Both the position numbers and the translations under genes were made by a program. Below the pieces are notes generated by a model. The model was not told the origin of the DNA. It saw only the letters and a program-made list of their open reading frames with translations, and ran no database searches. From Bolinopsis microptera (taxonomy: Eukaryota; Ctenophora; Tentaculata; Lobata; Bolinopsidae): a DNA stretch of 64,000 bases. The stretch is taken from contig NC_087077.1 of NCBI RefSeq assembly GCF_026151205.1, positions 9,787,983 to 9,851,982 of the forward strand, in the 5' to 3' direction. Shown here in pieces: positions 12,801-21,093 of this stretch (positions are counted from its first letter, which is position 1; each line of letters begins with the position of its first letter).

Positions 12801-12941
12801 CACATTTTTTACGTAAGACTGAGGAAGAACAATTTTTAAAATAAAAAATATATACATACTATATAAGTGCATAAGTTCTCCTTGTAGGTAGATTTTAAAC
12901 CTCTTAATTATGATCGTCAATCGGAATTGGAACAACTCTAG
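3825..12941 (+). CDS. TRPA-like cation channel (20 exons)
   Basis: Inferred exons: 3825-3905, 4034-4270, 4530-4689, 5149-5350, 5650-5812, 5936-6028, 8195-8321, 8442-8522, 8638-8804, 9042-9196, 9469-9539, 10194-10328, 10742-10824, 11175-11283, 11636-11800, 12013-12129, 12311-12390, 12542-12688, 12771-12812, 12888-12941. All joins keep phase and total 822 residues plus stop. Exons 3-5 encode ankyrin repeats (for example the TPLHVAAAF and [10 protein letters not shown] motifs). The membrane domain follows: S1 at 8442-8522, the TRP signature YWNIFDW at the S3/S4 exon (9469-9539), S5 at 10742-10824, a pore filter GDYGYE and S6 [11 protein letters not shown] in 11636-11800. The post-S6 stretch ([16 protein letters not shown]) resembles TRPA1's segment before its C-terminal coiled coil. 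The protein would be a plasma-membrane cation channel with an ankyrin-rich cytosolic N-terminus. It has far fewer ankyrin repeats than TRPA1, so 'TRPA-like' is an inference; the TRP superfamily call is firm. The first exon, the weak acceptor at 8637 and the end of the gene are the least certain joins. Confidence 0.85.
4408..4472. repeat. Perfect 31-bp inverted repeat (hairpin) in a TRP intron
   Basis: Bases 4408-4438 and 4442-4472 are exact reverse complements with a 3-base loop (CCT). It lies in the intron between the exons ending at 4270 and starting at 4530. It could be a fold-back element or a template-switch product; a 31-bp perfect stem with such a tiny loop is not a typical miRNA precursor. 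Confidence 0.9.
6686..6692 (+). promoter_or_regulatory. Possible TATA box of the intronic kinase gene
   Basis: TATAAAG lies 105 bases before the kinase ATG at 6797, within the long TRP intron. A separate promoter would be expected if this intronless gene is expressed independently. No other core element is clear. Confidence 0.35.
6797..7666 (+). CDS. PIM-like serine/threonine protein kinase, intronless, nested in a TRP intron
   Basis: The ORF encodes 289 residues from the first true ATG (the open frame extends four codons upstream without an ATG). It is essentially one kinase domain: glycine loop [10 protein letters not shown], the ATP-binding lysine in AVKIV, catalytic loop HRDIKDEN, Mg-binding DFG (LIDFGSA), and the P+1 region [11 protein letters not shown]. 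The HRDIKDEN loop, the PPE in place of APE and the small size fit the PIM/CAMK-related group, whose members phosphorylate Ser/Thr in basic motifs and promote survival and growth. All catalytic residues are present, so it looks active. It lies on the same strand inside the 6029-8194 intron of the channel gene and has no introns, which suggests a retrocopy that kept or gained function. The substrate is unknown. Confidence 0.9.
   Translation: MNTRRKSGLLGVSTPSHMTDESFYSYYNLRKHLGSGGYGMVWACEEKQRPAKMSAVKIVSEAKCRRKTYCPTRDCDVPDEVALWMPLSHPLILSLNDVFYESFTGHWYLVTDYDPDAYDLFHFVEVNGRFNSKDAANVISQIIEAAYYLAQQGVDHRDIKDENILYNYKTRQIKLIDFGSASILTTDSYRSYQGTDVYLPPEYYHFKCYDPFPACVWSIGCLAYVLFTGHCPFNTKKDVLEFESLQWKVDKKTLSSQGVNFIEMCLEADPNRRIDLGSLIHHPWIKMYS
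7667..8194 (+). other. 3' flank of the nested kinase, TRP intron remainder
   Basis: AT-rich sequence without an ORF of note. No clear AATAAA follows the kinase stop closely; nothing else is recognised before the next channel exon at 8195. Confidence 0.4.
9617..10160 (+). repeat. 12-bp minisatellite (about 45 units) in a TRP intron
   Basis: Units of ACTAATAACCCC repeat almost perfectly for about 540 bases, with rare variants (AAGAACC, TTATAACC, TGATAACC). It fills most of the intron between the S4 exon (ends 9539) and the next exon (starts 10194). The unit length is a multiple of three and stop-free in some frames, so long Ile-Thr-Pro-Leu or Gly-Leu-Leu-Val ORFs appear on both strands; these are artefacts of the repeat. 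Confidence 0.97.
10348..10426 (+). repeat. Short tandem repeat after a TRP splice donor
   Basis: Three copies of a unit containing CATAATTAATTAGGTGT follow within 100 bases of the exon ending at 10328. Units differ in length and spacing. Confidence 0.7.
10976..11086 (+). pseudogene. Dead duplicate of the TRP pore-turret exon
   Basis: This stretch begins after a good acceptor (CACAG) and aligns with the functional exon 11175-11283: both encode a Phe-Tyr-His-x-Phe-x-Gly-Pro-Tyr motif and later a Tyr-Gly-Asn/Asp-Leu-x-Gln-Val motif. In the phase required by the upstream exon (phase 0) it is frameshifted by a 2-base insertion near its start and hits a stop. No donor like that of the working exon is preserved. 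I read it as a relic of tandem exon duplication; once it may have been an alternative pore exon. Confidence 0.7.
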
Positions 12942-13178
12942 ACCAACATCAGGTCAAAGAAGGGAAAATCAACCAAAGCTAAAGCAGGTAGACCCGCTTC
13001 TAAAGCCAAGAAGGGCTCTTCAAAGGAGGCAACAAAAGCAAAAGCAGGTAGTCCAGCCTCCGAAACATTGGGCTCTCCCTCTGAGGCAGCGAGCTCGGAT
13101 TCTGATCTTAGCAGGGACAGCATCCCAGCTAAAAGTAAAGAAAAATCAAAAAAGGATGACTCGTGCAAGTCCCAATAA
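12942..13178 (+). CDS. Lys/Ser/Ala-rich open frame directly after the TRP stop codon
   Basis: The frame continues without interruption for 78 codons past the TAG at 12939-12941. The peptide is low-complexity and basic, then acidic-serine rich (motifs such as KAKAGRPASKAKKG and SSDSDLSRDS), unlike random non-coding DNA. The TAG itself is part of a possible acceptor (CTCTAG), and splicing from the donor at 12813 straight to 12942 would keep phase 0. So an alternative C-terminus, stop read-through or a recent stop mutation are all possible. Confidence 0.45.
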   Translation, partial: TNIRSKKGKSTKAKAGRPASKAKKGSSKEATKAKAGSPASETLGSPSEAASSDSDLSRDSIPAKSKEKSKKDDSCKSQ

Positions 13179-13306
13179 TCAATCAAAAGGACCATGGAAT
13201 TAATGTATAGTTGTGGTGTTTAGTTTTGGTTTATATTTATTATTTTTGGTTTTACTTTTACTGCATGGTCGCCTTTCATTGGGGCTGAGTTTGCGATTTC
13301 GAAGTT

Positions 13307-13417
13307 ATTCGTGGGGCCACTTGTCACTTGTGGTCAAGTTTTTGGTCGTCTTATACAAGACTTTCTTTTATCTTTTTATCGCAGTAATTTGGGTATGTGC
13401 AGATTTGATTGATTTCT
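13307..13417 (+). repeat. Direct repeat flanking the Polinton, left copy
   Basis: About 110 bases, starting ATTCGTGGGGCCACTTGTCA, recur in the same orientation at 25348-25451, immediately outside the right terminal repeat. The copies differ by small indels. They are too long to be an ordinary target-site duplication. Confidence 0.8.
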
Positions 13418-14053
13418 AGTAGTATGACTATGTCTTCTATCACACAGCTCGTGCACAATGGATTTAAGGCGGAAATAGGGTGATTTGAAAAGGTTATTCC
13501 TGTCCGACAGCGACATCTGTCCGACTCAGGGTACCAGAAAAAATTGTGACCTGATTTGATCTAAACTGTTACTTGCTAATTTGTATACGTAACATTTCCA
13601 ATTTGAGATATGATCTGAGCCATAGATTACTACCATAGTTTATTTTCATTTGATGTCGATAAATTGGACAATAGTTTAAATGTTATATAAATGTTATATA
13701 AATCAATTCAATAAAATACAGTATCACAGAATCAAATCTAAAGCATAGTCAAATTTCTGATAGCTTTTAGGAAATCCGTAGGGTTGCTGTAGTTGTGTAA
13801 TCATCTACAATTCTCTGAAGTTAAGATCGATCATAACGGATCCATTTGGGTGCACGTGGCTCAGGTAGTTCCCGCCCTCTCTTTTGCTTTTCTTCACGTC
13901 TGTAAGGGCTTGTTCTGCTTTAAGGCAGAACAAGGAACTTCCAAATTGCGATATTGGATGAGCGAGGAATTCTCATCTGTGCGGCTTCGTGTTGATTCCA
14001 CATGTGGGGAGCGAAGTTAGGATTGGTGGTTGATCCAAGTGTTTTCGTAGTAT

Positions 14054-14101
14054 GAAGCCCCTCCTTCCTATAGACATGGGTCTATAGGAAGGAGGGGCTT
14101 C
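14054..14101. repeat. Perfect 22-bp hairpin at the broken end of the MULE transposase
   Basis: 14054-14075 and 14080-14101 are exact reverse complements around the 4-base loop ATGG. One arm is the end of the transposase reading frame, so the other arm is an inverted copy of coding sequence, as produced by fold-back or template-switch repair at a deletion breakpoint. Confidence 0.9.
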
Positions 14102-14106
14102 AGGTG

Positions 14107-14819
14107 TCTCCAGATTCGAGGGACGTCAGTCTCCGGTACGTAGGCAATCGCGAAGAAATCCCGAACAGGAGAGTTTGGAGTCAAATACTCCTCCCAGATT
14201 TTGGTCTGCTTAACATGCTTCAGGAGGGCTTTCTTGTAGTGGAAGTTGCATCCACGTCTGGTAATCCATAGAAGAGGGGAAGTTGCCAGCCGTCAGGGAA
14301 GTGTCCGTGGACTGTGAAGAGCTGATGGAAGAGAGAGGATGTAGTTTGCAGGAATTGAGAGCGTTTTCAGATCTCTCCGGTTAGAAGGGTGTCTGTTTGC
14401 TGCTTCTCTGTACCATTCTGTTGAGGGATGATAGCTGGCAGCCAAGCTTTGCTCTAAGTCTAGATTCGTAACCCAATCCACCAACTGCTTCAGATACGAG
14501 GTATTTCATCGGTTGATCTCCACCAGAAGCCTTTCTTTTCAAGTTCCGTTTGCTGACGTGAACGGTCGTTCCAGCATGGTGGACAGGGTGAGTGTGGTCA
14601 GTAGTAGGAGTGATCAGTTTTTTGTTCACGGTAGAGATGCGGGCTCTGCAACCCTTTTGGAAACCCGACATTTCCAGAAGGAAGTGTCGTTTCTTCGTTT
14701 GTCGAAGACGTATCGGAAGCCATTCTGCAGGACAGGGTTCTCAGAGCCTTGTTTGCGTCCAGGGATAAACTGAAGATTGGTTGCCATTGTGGATAGCGAT
14801 AACTGATCTCCGTACTCAT
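14107..14819 (-). pseudogene. FLYWCH zinc-finger MULE transposase, N-terminal part, frameshifted
   Basis: Read right to left, the region first encodes a FLYWCH-type zinc finger: an aromatic/basic stretch with VFDKRRNDTSFWKC, then CRARISTVNKK and a terminal HTHP. A frameshift lies between the first and second halves (around 14660). It continues with the linker typical of animal MULE proteins (LKRKA, then a Leu/Ser/Asn-rich stretch and a basic QRS) and, after more disruptions, a segment ending near RIWRHLKPLLP. The DDE core beyond this is missing. A transposase for cut-and-paste Mutator elements; inactive here. Confidence 0.65.
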
Positions 14820-14900
14820 GTAGGCTGTGTCCTGTAATGTGATCGACAGCTTGTTAGTGTACGGCTAGCCCGAACCTGTTCTCAACTAGTAAATCACGTA

Positions 14901-15971
14901 TTGATGGATCAGATCTCAATGGATCACATCAGAGATTCCTTCAAGCAAGCAATCGATGAACTTAGGAAGAAAGCTCTTCGCTCATTCTTCTCTCTGAGAC
15001 GAACTATTGACACGAGAGCCCTTACCACTAGCACGATGCTAAAACTCATTGATAGCTTAGTCAAGCCAGTGGCCACATATGGATGCCCTATTTGGCTGCC
15101 ATCAACCAACATCGTGAAAGCCATCCTCTCAAAAAATCAAGAAGCGAGTCTTCCCAAAGCAGCAGCAAAAGATGCTCTTGAAACTACTCACTTGAAAATT
15201 CTTAAATGGATATTGGGTGTCCACAAAAAGGCAAATAACAACTTCTGCTACGGAGATACAGGTAGAACCCCCTGGACAGTAACCGTCCTCCCTCAATGTA
15301 TTGCCTACTTCTGTAGAGCATCACAAGCGGTAGTAGGTAACGTGAACACCCTCTTGCACCATACATTTCAGGAACAGAAACAACTGAACCTTACCTGGTA
15401 TGATGCATGGTCTACTATCATCAAGACGAGCACTGTCGCTAAGCCACACCTACCCCACACCCTTGCGGCTCGTGAACACATACACGAAACATTTGTCAAC
15501 CACTGGAAGAAGGATCTTCACAACCAGCCCAAAATGTCATTCTACACTGCGGTCAAAGCTGAGTTTGGTGAAGAACTGTACTTACAGCTCCCATGCAGGG
15601 TCAAAAGAGCTAACATTGCAAAACTTCGATCTAGCAGTCACGATCTGAGGATTGAGAAAGGTCGCTACACTGGAGATCGCTACAACACAGCACTAAAAAC
15701 ATGTCGCTTTTGCTGCTCCTCAGACACCGACGTCATGCGGTTCTTCGAAGAACTACCATTCTTTGAAACACCTATCCTTGAAACCGAGGACCACGTTATA
15801 AATAAATGCCCCAGCTACAACTCCCTCCGGTCCAACCTCTCAGACAACCTTAAAAGCCTCATAATGCTCAAAGAATATGGGGCCATCATGAACTCATTCC
15901 ATGCTACTGAATTTGGAAAGTACCTCACAGAATCCTTTCACCTTCGACATCCTCCTGAAAAGAAGTCCTAG
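14901..15971 (+). CDS. C-terminal fragment of a LINE ORF2 protein
   Basis: Open for 356 codons; the first ten or so lie in MULE sequence and are chance. It starts in the thumb region after the reverse-transcriptase palm, with the typical LKLIDSLVKPVATYGCPIW stretch, and ends in a domain with a CRFCC ... DHVINKCPSY cysteine-histidine motif that resembles the C-terminal zinc-binding region of CR1/jockey-group LINEs. Endonuclease and RT catalytic motifs are absent because of 5' truncation. It is intact over its length, so the insertion is fairly young. Confidence 0.75.
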   Translation: MMDQISMDHIRDSFKQAIDELRKKALRSFFSLRRTIDTRALTTSTMLKLIDSLVKPVATYGCPIWLPSTNIVKAILSKNQEASLPKAAAKDALETTHLKILKWILGVHKKANNNFCYGDTGRTPWTVTVLPQCIAYFCRASQAVVGNVNTLLHHTFQEQKQLNLTWYDAWSTIIKTSTVAKPHLPHTLAAREHIHETFVNHWKKDLHNQPKMSFYTAVKAEFGEELYLQLPCRVKRANIAKLRSSSHDLRIEKGRYTGDRYNTALKTCRFCCSSDTDVMRFFEELPFFETPILETEDHVINKCPSYNSLRSNLSDNLKSLIMLKEYGAIMNSFHATEFGKYLTESFHLRHPPEKKS

Positions 15972-16349
15972 TTATCACCTCCTATGAATTCCTAGCAATC
16001 ACCACCTAACAGACTCTTCAAACCTTCGAAATCCTATGATTAAGTCCTAATCCTCGCTTCACGTCCCCTACTCATCTCCTTCATCGTCCCATCAACTTAT
16101 TTAGTTTAACATATCTCCTTGGACTTGCTTTTATGCACACATCCAGAATTTCTATTAGCATTTAAATTATTATATTTGATTTTATTTCCACTTCGTGATA
16201 TTGTAACGCGGTTAAATTTTAAGATTTTATTTTCATACTTTTATTCGGCTTTTGTTTTATATATGAACTTATTTATGAATTGATGTATAGCCAAAACGAG
16301 TCCGTTAGTGTTCTCCTTGGTAATTTCAAGTTCAAGTTTAATTCATCAG
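14933..16349 (+). mobile_element. 5'-truncated LINE inserted in the MULE
   Basis: Comparison with the related MULE copy at 52230-53139 shows uninterrupted sequence there where this one has about 1.4 kb extra, bounded by CATCAG on both sides (target duplication). The insert carries the C-terminal end of an LINE reverse-transcriptase protein. Its 3' part resembles a second truncated copy at 60055-60735. Confidence 0.75.
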
Positions 16350-16728
16350 CATTAGAACAATGGGAGTAACGTCACGAGATTACCCGTGAGCTTGTGAAAT
16401 ATGTACGAATGTGAACAGAAATTACAATATGATCCGAAATTCGGACAGATGTCGCCAAAAACGACTCATGTCCGACAGCGACATCTGTCCGAAATCCCTA
16501 ATTCAGCTGTCGGACATGTGTCGCTGTCGACCAGATGTCGCCCAATCATTTGAAAATCGGACATAGAAATTGTGTGTAAAATTTAAAAAAGGTTAATTGG
16601 TTTCCGGGTTAACCCTAAGTAGCTGGGTGAATAGTGAGCTTTCCGGGTGCGCTTACCCTAGCCTATCCTAGCTGTGTGCTACTATATTCCTAATAAGGTT
16701 TGTGTTGTGGTCTAGATGTGTAAAAGAT

Positions 16729-16838
16729 ATGACCGGCAGTCTGACAAGCCAATCAGGATGACTAGTCAATTATTCTACTCTGGTCCCGGAACTAATTACA
16801 TGAAGACATGACCGGCAGTCTGACAAGCCGATCAGGAT
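16729..16838 (+). repeat. Pair of 31-bp direct repeats inside the Polinton
   Basis: Bases 16729-16759 and 16808-16838 are identical but for one base, 79 bases apart, just inside the left terminal repeat. Each holds ATGACCGGCAGTCTGACAAG. They may be subterminal binding sites, but only two copies are seen. Confidence 0.8.
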
Positions 16839-17046
16839 ATCAATTAACATCTCAATTAACATCTGTGCAGGGTTGTTAACTAATGTCTAGGAGACGGGAT
16901 ATCCGGTGCTAATAGAGGTAGTGATCGCTATATAAACCAATAATTTTACAGCTAACATTAACTATTTGCTTATTCGATTGAATTCGTTGGTTGAATTATC
17001 GAATCTTGAAACAACCGATTGTCAGTTTGTTTCTCTATTTGCCGTT

Positions 17047-17164
17047 ATGACTGAGCGTCCCTGTCATTACGGTCCTTCTATGACCTATAAGTTTAGTGGT
17101 GATTTTGATAATGCCCTTGCGGAGGTTTCCAAGGCTATTTAGCGTGCTTGGGATAACGATCCCA
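17047..17164 (+). pseudogene. Polinton PolB, N-terminal piece interrupted by piggyBac
   Basis: An ATG-started frame of 39 codons with one in-frame TAG (17140) runs straight into the TTAA at 17165. Skipping the piggyBac, the same frame resumes at 21456 for about 60 more codons. The combined stretch looks like the N-terminal region of Polinton polymerase. The exact start is uncertain. Confidence 0.5.
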
Positions 17165-17351
17165 TTAACCCATATAATACCAACAACTCTAAACGTTCGA
17201 ATTTTTTGACGAAATTTTGTTTCCGAAGCACTAAGACACCAACTCCGACGATGCAATAATAATTTTGAAAAAATTTATATTTTTAATAGCTTTTTCGACC
17301 CGTACTTTTAAAAGGTCATTGTTGGAGCTTACTTTTTTGGAAAATTGTATC

Positions 17352-17463
17352 GTACTTTTAAAAGTACATCATATTTGAATGATGTACTTTTAAAAGTACG
17401 GGTTTAATAAATAATGTACTTTTAAAAGTACGGGTTTAATGAATAGTGTACTTTTGGAGGTAC
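17352..17463. repeat. Subterminal palindrome array, left side of piggyBac
   Basis: GTACTTTTAAAAGTAC begins at 17352, 17384 and 17416, with a degenerate fourth at 17448: exactly 32 bases apart each time. A half-degenerate extra lies at 17302. Position next to the transposon end suggests transposase-binding sites. Confidence 0.9.
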
Positions 17464-17675
17464 ATTAGTTAATTAAATAGAAACTCAGGGTCAGATAATA
17501 AAACTAAAAGCCTTTGTCAGAATGGCTGAATAAAATTTAAACAATACCATACAAAATTTAAGTGGTACACTGAATAAATCATGATGGTGGGAACAGCTAT
17601 ACTTATAAACTACTATCACAATTCCATTTACCAGTTAACTATCAATTTTACTAAAATTGTCAGGTTTTGTGCTTT

Positions 17676-20327
17676 TTACTCTAACTGATGATAAGGCTTA
17701 AAACAAAGCACACAAAGTGCAACGTCACACACTTCGCACTTATAGTTGCTGCGACCTTTGCAGCCATTCAAAGCACATCGTCTCTGCTTTGTTTTTACTG
17801 GCCAGTGAGTGTTAGTTCTACTCTCCAGGCGGACCTCTGGGGTAACTCTGTTGTCACCCTTCCACACTGCAACTCTTTGGCATAGCGATGATGGGGGCTG
17901 CAATCTCTTTTTCAGGTAGGCTATTGTTATTCGTCGAATGAAGTTCAGATATGTCAGTTTCGTCTTTTCATTCGAATGACATATCTCATACAAAGAATAT
18001 GATGCAGCTTTCAGGCAATCAAGCGTATTTATTAGGTGTGGCCACCACCACTTTTTTCCCCTTAGAGAGATTCTGTAGCTAGCAACATGGCCATCAAACA
18101 CATCAACGTTACCCATTCCCTTGTTATACTCCTTGACAAGAGATGGCCGTTTGATTTGAATCTTCTTCTTTTCTGCTTGACTGTACCGTTCCACATCTGT
18201 GATAGGATTAACAGTAAAGATGTTGGAACCAACATTCACGACGCTATTGTCATGCCATTTTACAATGGTCACCCCTGTAAACTCGTCAATTCCCTTTGAA
18301 AAGCTCCCACGCCCTTCTTTCTTAAGTGCAGAATCAGTCTTGGTGGTACAAGATGCTCCAAGCTCCATGGCAGAGAATATGGCCAACAGCTTATAGCTGG
18401 CAAACCAATTGTCATAAAAGACGTTACTTTCTTTGGGTTCAAGAATCTCCATGGCCAGTTGTAAGGTAACCCGACTGGTGAGGTTCTTTCCGGGATCTCC
18501 GCCAATTCCTTTCTTACCACAGTAAGGGAGGCAGTGGTACGGGAATCCCGATGAGCCAACCAGCCAAAAGTTTTTATAGCCAAATCGGATACTCTTATCC
18601 TTCATTCGTTGTTTAGCGCTATGCATCCCGGTGTAAGGGACCATCTGCTCGTCAATACTAAACGTATTATCAAGGTTCTTGAACTTAGCCAGACTTTGAT
18701 TCATGATATCGTAGAGAGGTCTTACCTTCCAATACTTATCTGTGGTGTCCACATCTCGATTGTCCACGCAATGAATGTACTTCTTCAGCAAATTATATCG
18801 GTTCCTTGATATGGCATCAGTAACCACACTCACATTAGTATCAACATTTGAATCCCAATAGAGGTGTGCTTGAGGTAACTTGTGATAGTAACTTCGTGTA
18901 ATAGGGGCAGGGTTCGTCAATTGTTCTGTGTCCAATTCATTATCTGACTCTTCTCCTACAAAATGTAGCTCATAGGTTCCAGCAGTATCTTTTACCGCAG
19001 ACAAGGGGAGATTGTCACCATCATTGTCATCGATCATTTCCGTATCACTCTCAACACCATCCGGAGGAAGGATGACAACATCTATCTCATTCGAAGACAC
19101 TGTGGTTGCCAGCTCTAGAGCTTCGTCCAGCGTTCTCAAGTTATTATGCAAAGAAGTTTGTTCTTCTCGAACATTAATACGGACATTTTTCTGTTTCTTC
19201 GCTTTATTTTTGGTCTTCGTGTTGCTTCGAGCTGATTGTCTGGATCCTGTTAACTCCTTCACATCTTTTTCTAGAATTTCTCTCTTAACTTCAGCCATCT
19301 TCTTTGATTTTGGGGATTTAGTCGATCTTGAAGGATCCACTTTTTCACCCGGTTGTTCCACGTCTTCCAGAGCGGCCTCTACTTCAATGTACTCTTTCTT
19401 AATGTTTACAATCCTAGATCTTGTAACTGGTTTCCGATGTATGTTTACTATTGAATACTGACATGATTGGCTGCCATCAGCAATCTGCTGTTCCAACGTA
19501 AGATTCCTTTCCTCTTGTAGTCTATGCATTTCCTCAGCTGCGTTGTTCTGCTCCTCTAGAATTGTCTCAGCCTCTGCTACTCTCTTCTGTTCCTCTAGAA
19601 CTCGCTCAGCTTCTGCAAATCTCTTCTGCTCCTCTAGAATTGTCTCAACCTCTGCTACTCTCTTCTGTTCCTCTAGAACTCTCTCAGCTTCTGCTACTCT
19701 GTTCTGTTCCTCTAGAACTCTCTCAGCTTCTGCTACTCTCTTCTGTTCCTCTAGAACTCTCTCAGCTTCTGCTACTCTCTTCTGTTCCTCTAGAACTCTC
19801 TCAACCTCTGCTACTCTCTTCTGTTCCTCTAGAACTCTCTCAGCTTCTGCTACTCTCTTCTGTTCCTCTAGAACTCTATCAGTTTCTGCTACTCTCTTCT
19901 GTTCCTCTAGAACTCTCTCAGCTTCTGCTACTCTGTTCTGTTCCTCTAGAACTCTATCAGCTTCTGCTACTCTGTTCTGTTCCTCTAGAACTCTCTCAGC
20001 TTCTGCTACTCTCTTCTGTTCCTCTAGAACTCTCTCAGCTTCTGCCACTCTCTTCTGTTCCTCTAGAACTCTCTCGGCTTCTGCTACTCCCTTCTCATTC
20101 TCACCATTTTCGGTATTCTTTAAGTTGTGAAAAGCTTCTGGGAGCTTTAGGGTTTGTTTGTGGACATCTAGCATTCTCTTACATTCCACAAACTGAATCT
20201 TGATCCCTCCTGATCCTCCTCTATAAATCTTCAGTACTCGAGCCGGCTCCCACTGTCTCCCCCATTCTTTGTAAACAAGATCGCCTACGTCGAATTTATG
20301 GTCCTGGTGTAGTTGAGTATTAGCCAT
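17676..20327 (-). CDS. piggyBac-type transposase with coiled-coil repeat insert
   Basis: 883 residues from ATG at 20327. Residues about 10-65 (DVGDLVYKEW ... ARVLKIY ... IQF) look like a small Tudor/SH3-like barrel. Residues about 80-265 are 14 near-identical 13-residue units (RVAEAERVLEEQK type) predicted to form a long coiled coil. The DDE_Tnp_1_7 core follows: first Asp in FSIDEQMVPY, second in VFYDNWFAS, third in KGMGNVDVFDG, the usual DDD triad. A C-terminal cysteine-rich domain (CALNGC ... CEVCDVALCVLCF ... H) closes it. The protein cuts at TTAA and pastes without footprint. The Tudor-like head and repeat coiled coil are unusual additions to the family. All catalytic residues are present. 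Confidence 0.93.
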   Translation of the reverse strand: MANTQLHQDHKFDVGDLVYKEWGRQWEPARVLKIYRGGSGGIKIQFVECKRMLDVHKQTLKLPEAFHNLKNTENGENEKGVAEAERVLEEQKRVAEAERVLEEQKRVAEAERVLEEQNRVAEADRVLEEQNRVAEAERVLEEQKRVAETDRVLEEQKRVAEAERVLEEQKRVAEVERVLEEQKRVAEAERVLEEQKRVAEAERVLEEQNRVAEAERVLEEQKRVAEVETILEEQKRFAEAERVLEEQKRVAEAETILEEQNNAAEEMHRLQEERNLTLEQQIADGSQSCQYSIVNIHRKPVTRSRIVNIKKEYIEVEAALEDVEQPGEKVDPSRSTKSPKSKKMAEVKREILEKDVKELTGSRQSARSNTKTKNKAKKQKNVRINVREEQTSLHNNLRTLDEALELATTVSSNEIDVVILPPDGVESDTEMIDDNDGDNLPLSAVKDTAGTYELHFVGEESDNELDTEQLTNPAPITRSYYHKLPQAHLYWDSNVDTNVSVVTDAISRNRYNLLKKYIHCVDNRDVDTTDKYWKVRPLYDIMNQSLAKFKNLDNTFSIDEQMVPYTGMHSAKQRMKDKSIRFGYKNFWLVGSSGFPYHCLPYCGKKGIGGDPGKNLTSRVTLQLAMEILEPKESNVFYDNWFASYKLLAIFSAMELGASCTTKTDSALKKEGRGSFSKGIDEFTGVTIVKWHDNSVVNVGSNIFTVNPITDVERYSQAEKKKIQIKRPSLVKEYNKGMGNVDVFDGHVASYRISLRGKKWWWPHLINTLDCLKAASYSLYEICHSNEKTKLTYLNFIRRITIAYLKKRLQPPSSLCQRVAVWKGDNRVTPEVRLESRTNTHWPVKTKQRRCALNGCKGRSNYKCEVCDVALCVLCFKPYHQLE
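19546..20095 (-). repeat. 39-bp coding minisatellite in the transposase gene
   Basis: Fourteen copies of a 39-base unit encode the 13-residue coiled-coil repeat. Variation is mainly at single bases (Lys/Asn, Ala/Val, Glu/Asp), showing in-frame expansion by unequal exchange or slippage with the frame kept. Confidence 0.95.
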
Positions 20328-20963
20328 TTAATAAATAAGTTCATCAATGTGAAAATGCCTATAATTGGATTGTATCTCATGATGACAGATGTAGAGAAGT
20401 AATATTATATAGCATAACAGTAGTGTATAACACACCAGGGTCGCATCTTTCTCAGGGCTCCTCTTTCTCCTCCTCCTTTTCGCTGTATCTGACAAATCCA
20501 TGTACACGTCCTGTTCTTAGCTAAGAAATGAACTAAGAATATACTAAGAAAAGAAAAATTACAATAAGAAAAGAAAATACTAAGCTAAGAAATGTTAGTC
20601 AATAAACCAGCAAAAGGCGTTACAACAAAATCGATATTTCATGCCCCACGGAGAGCACTGCTGACAGTCTAATAAATTGAGACCGAAGTTTATTATAAAC
20701 TGCACCAAATGAAACTGAAAGCTTATAATATAAAGACGTAATAAATATAAATGATATCGGATTAAGACATTGCATAAGGAGACCTCACACTATAATTACA
20801 TGAAGTGATAGTCAACTGTGAAATTATGCCAGTGCTGGCGAATCAGAGCGGAAAATTTCTGTTGTGACTTCCGTTCTGATTCAGAACAATTTACCTGTCA
20901 TGACAGTCTTACCGGCATTAATTAAGCCAGCAGACATTGTGTAGTCTATATAATTATAAACCT

Positions 20964-21093
20964 GTACTTTTAAAAGTACATTTTTCGTGAAACCTGTCCT
21001 TTTAAAAGTACATCATACAAAGATAATGAACTTTTAAAAGTACGTACTTTTAAAAGTACATCACTGTCTAGAATGATGTACTTTTAAAAGTAC
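20964..21093. repeat. Subterminal palindrome array, right side of piggyBac
   Basis: Palindromes related to GTACTTTTAAAAGTAC begin at 20964, 20996 (one base off), 21028 (one base off), 21044 and 21078; the first three are again 32 bases apart. Another perfect copy lies at 21420-21435, within 20 bases of the element's right end. Confidence 0.9.

Larger units (their letters stand above)
13492..16547 (-). mobile_element. FLYWCH-type MULE inserted in the Polinton left terminal repeat
   Basis: A 9-bp duplication, ATTTGAAAA, flanks it at 13483-13491 and 16548-16556, a length usual for Mutator-like elements. The right end carries GTCGCCCAAT and repeated TCGGACA/TGTCGC motifs; the left end carries the inverse motifs but lacks the outermost bases seen in the copy at 52230-53139. 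It contains a broken FLYWCH-MULE transposase (14107-14819, minus) and a LINE (14933-16349). Confidence 0.75.

Noticed and set aside
12910..13203. 97-residue Gln/Arg-rich ORF
   Set aside because: Other-frame shadow of the Lys/Ala/Ser-rich frame that continues the TRP gene.
19543..20203. Two plus-strand ORFs of about 200 residues (Cys-Ser-Ser-Arg and Leu-Leu-Ser-Ser repeats)
   Set aside because: Antisense shadows of the 39-bp repeat in the piggyBac transposase gene.
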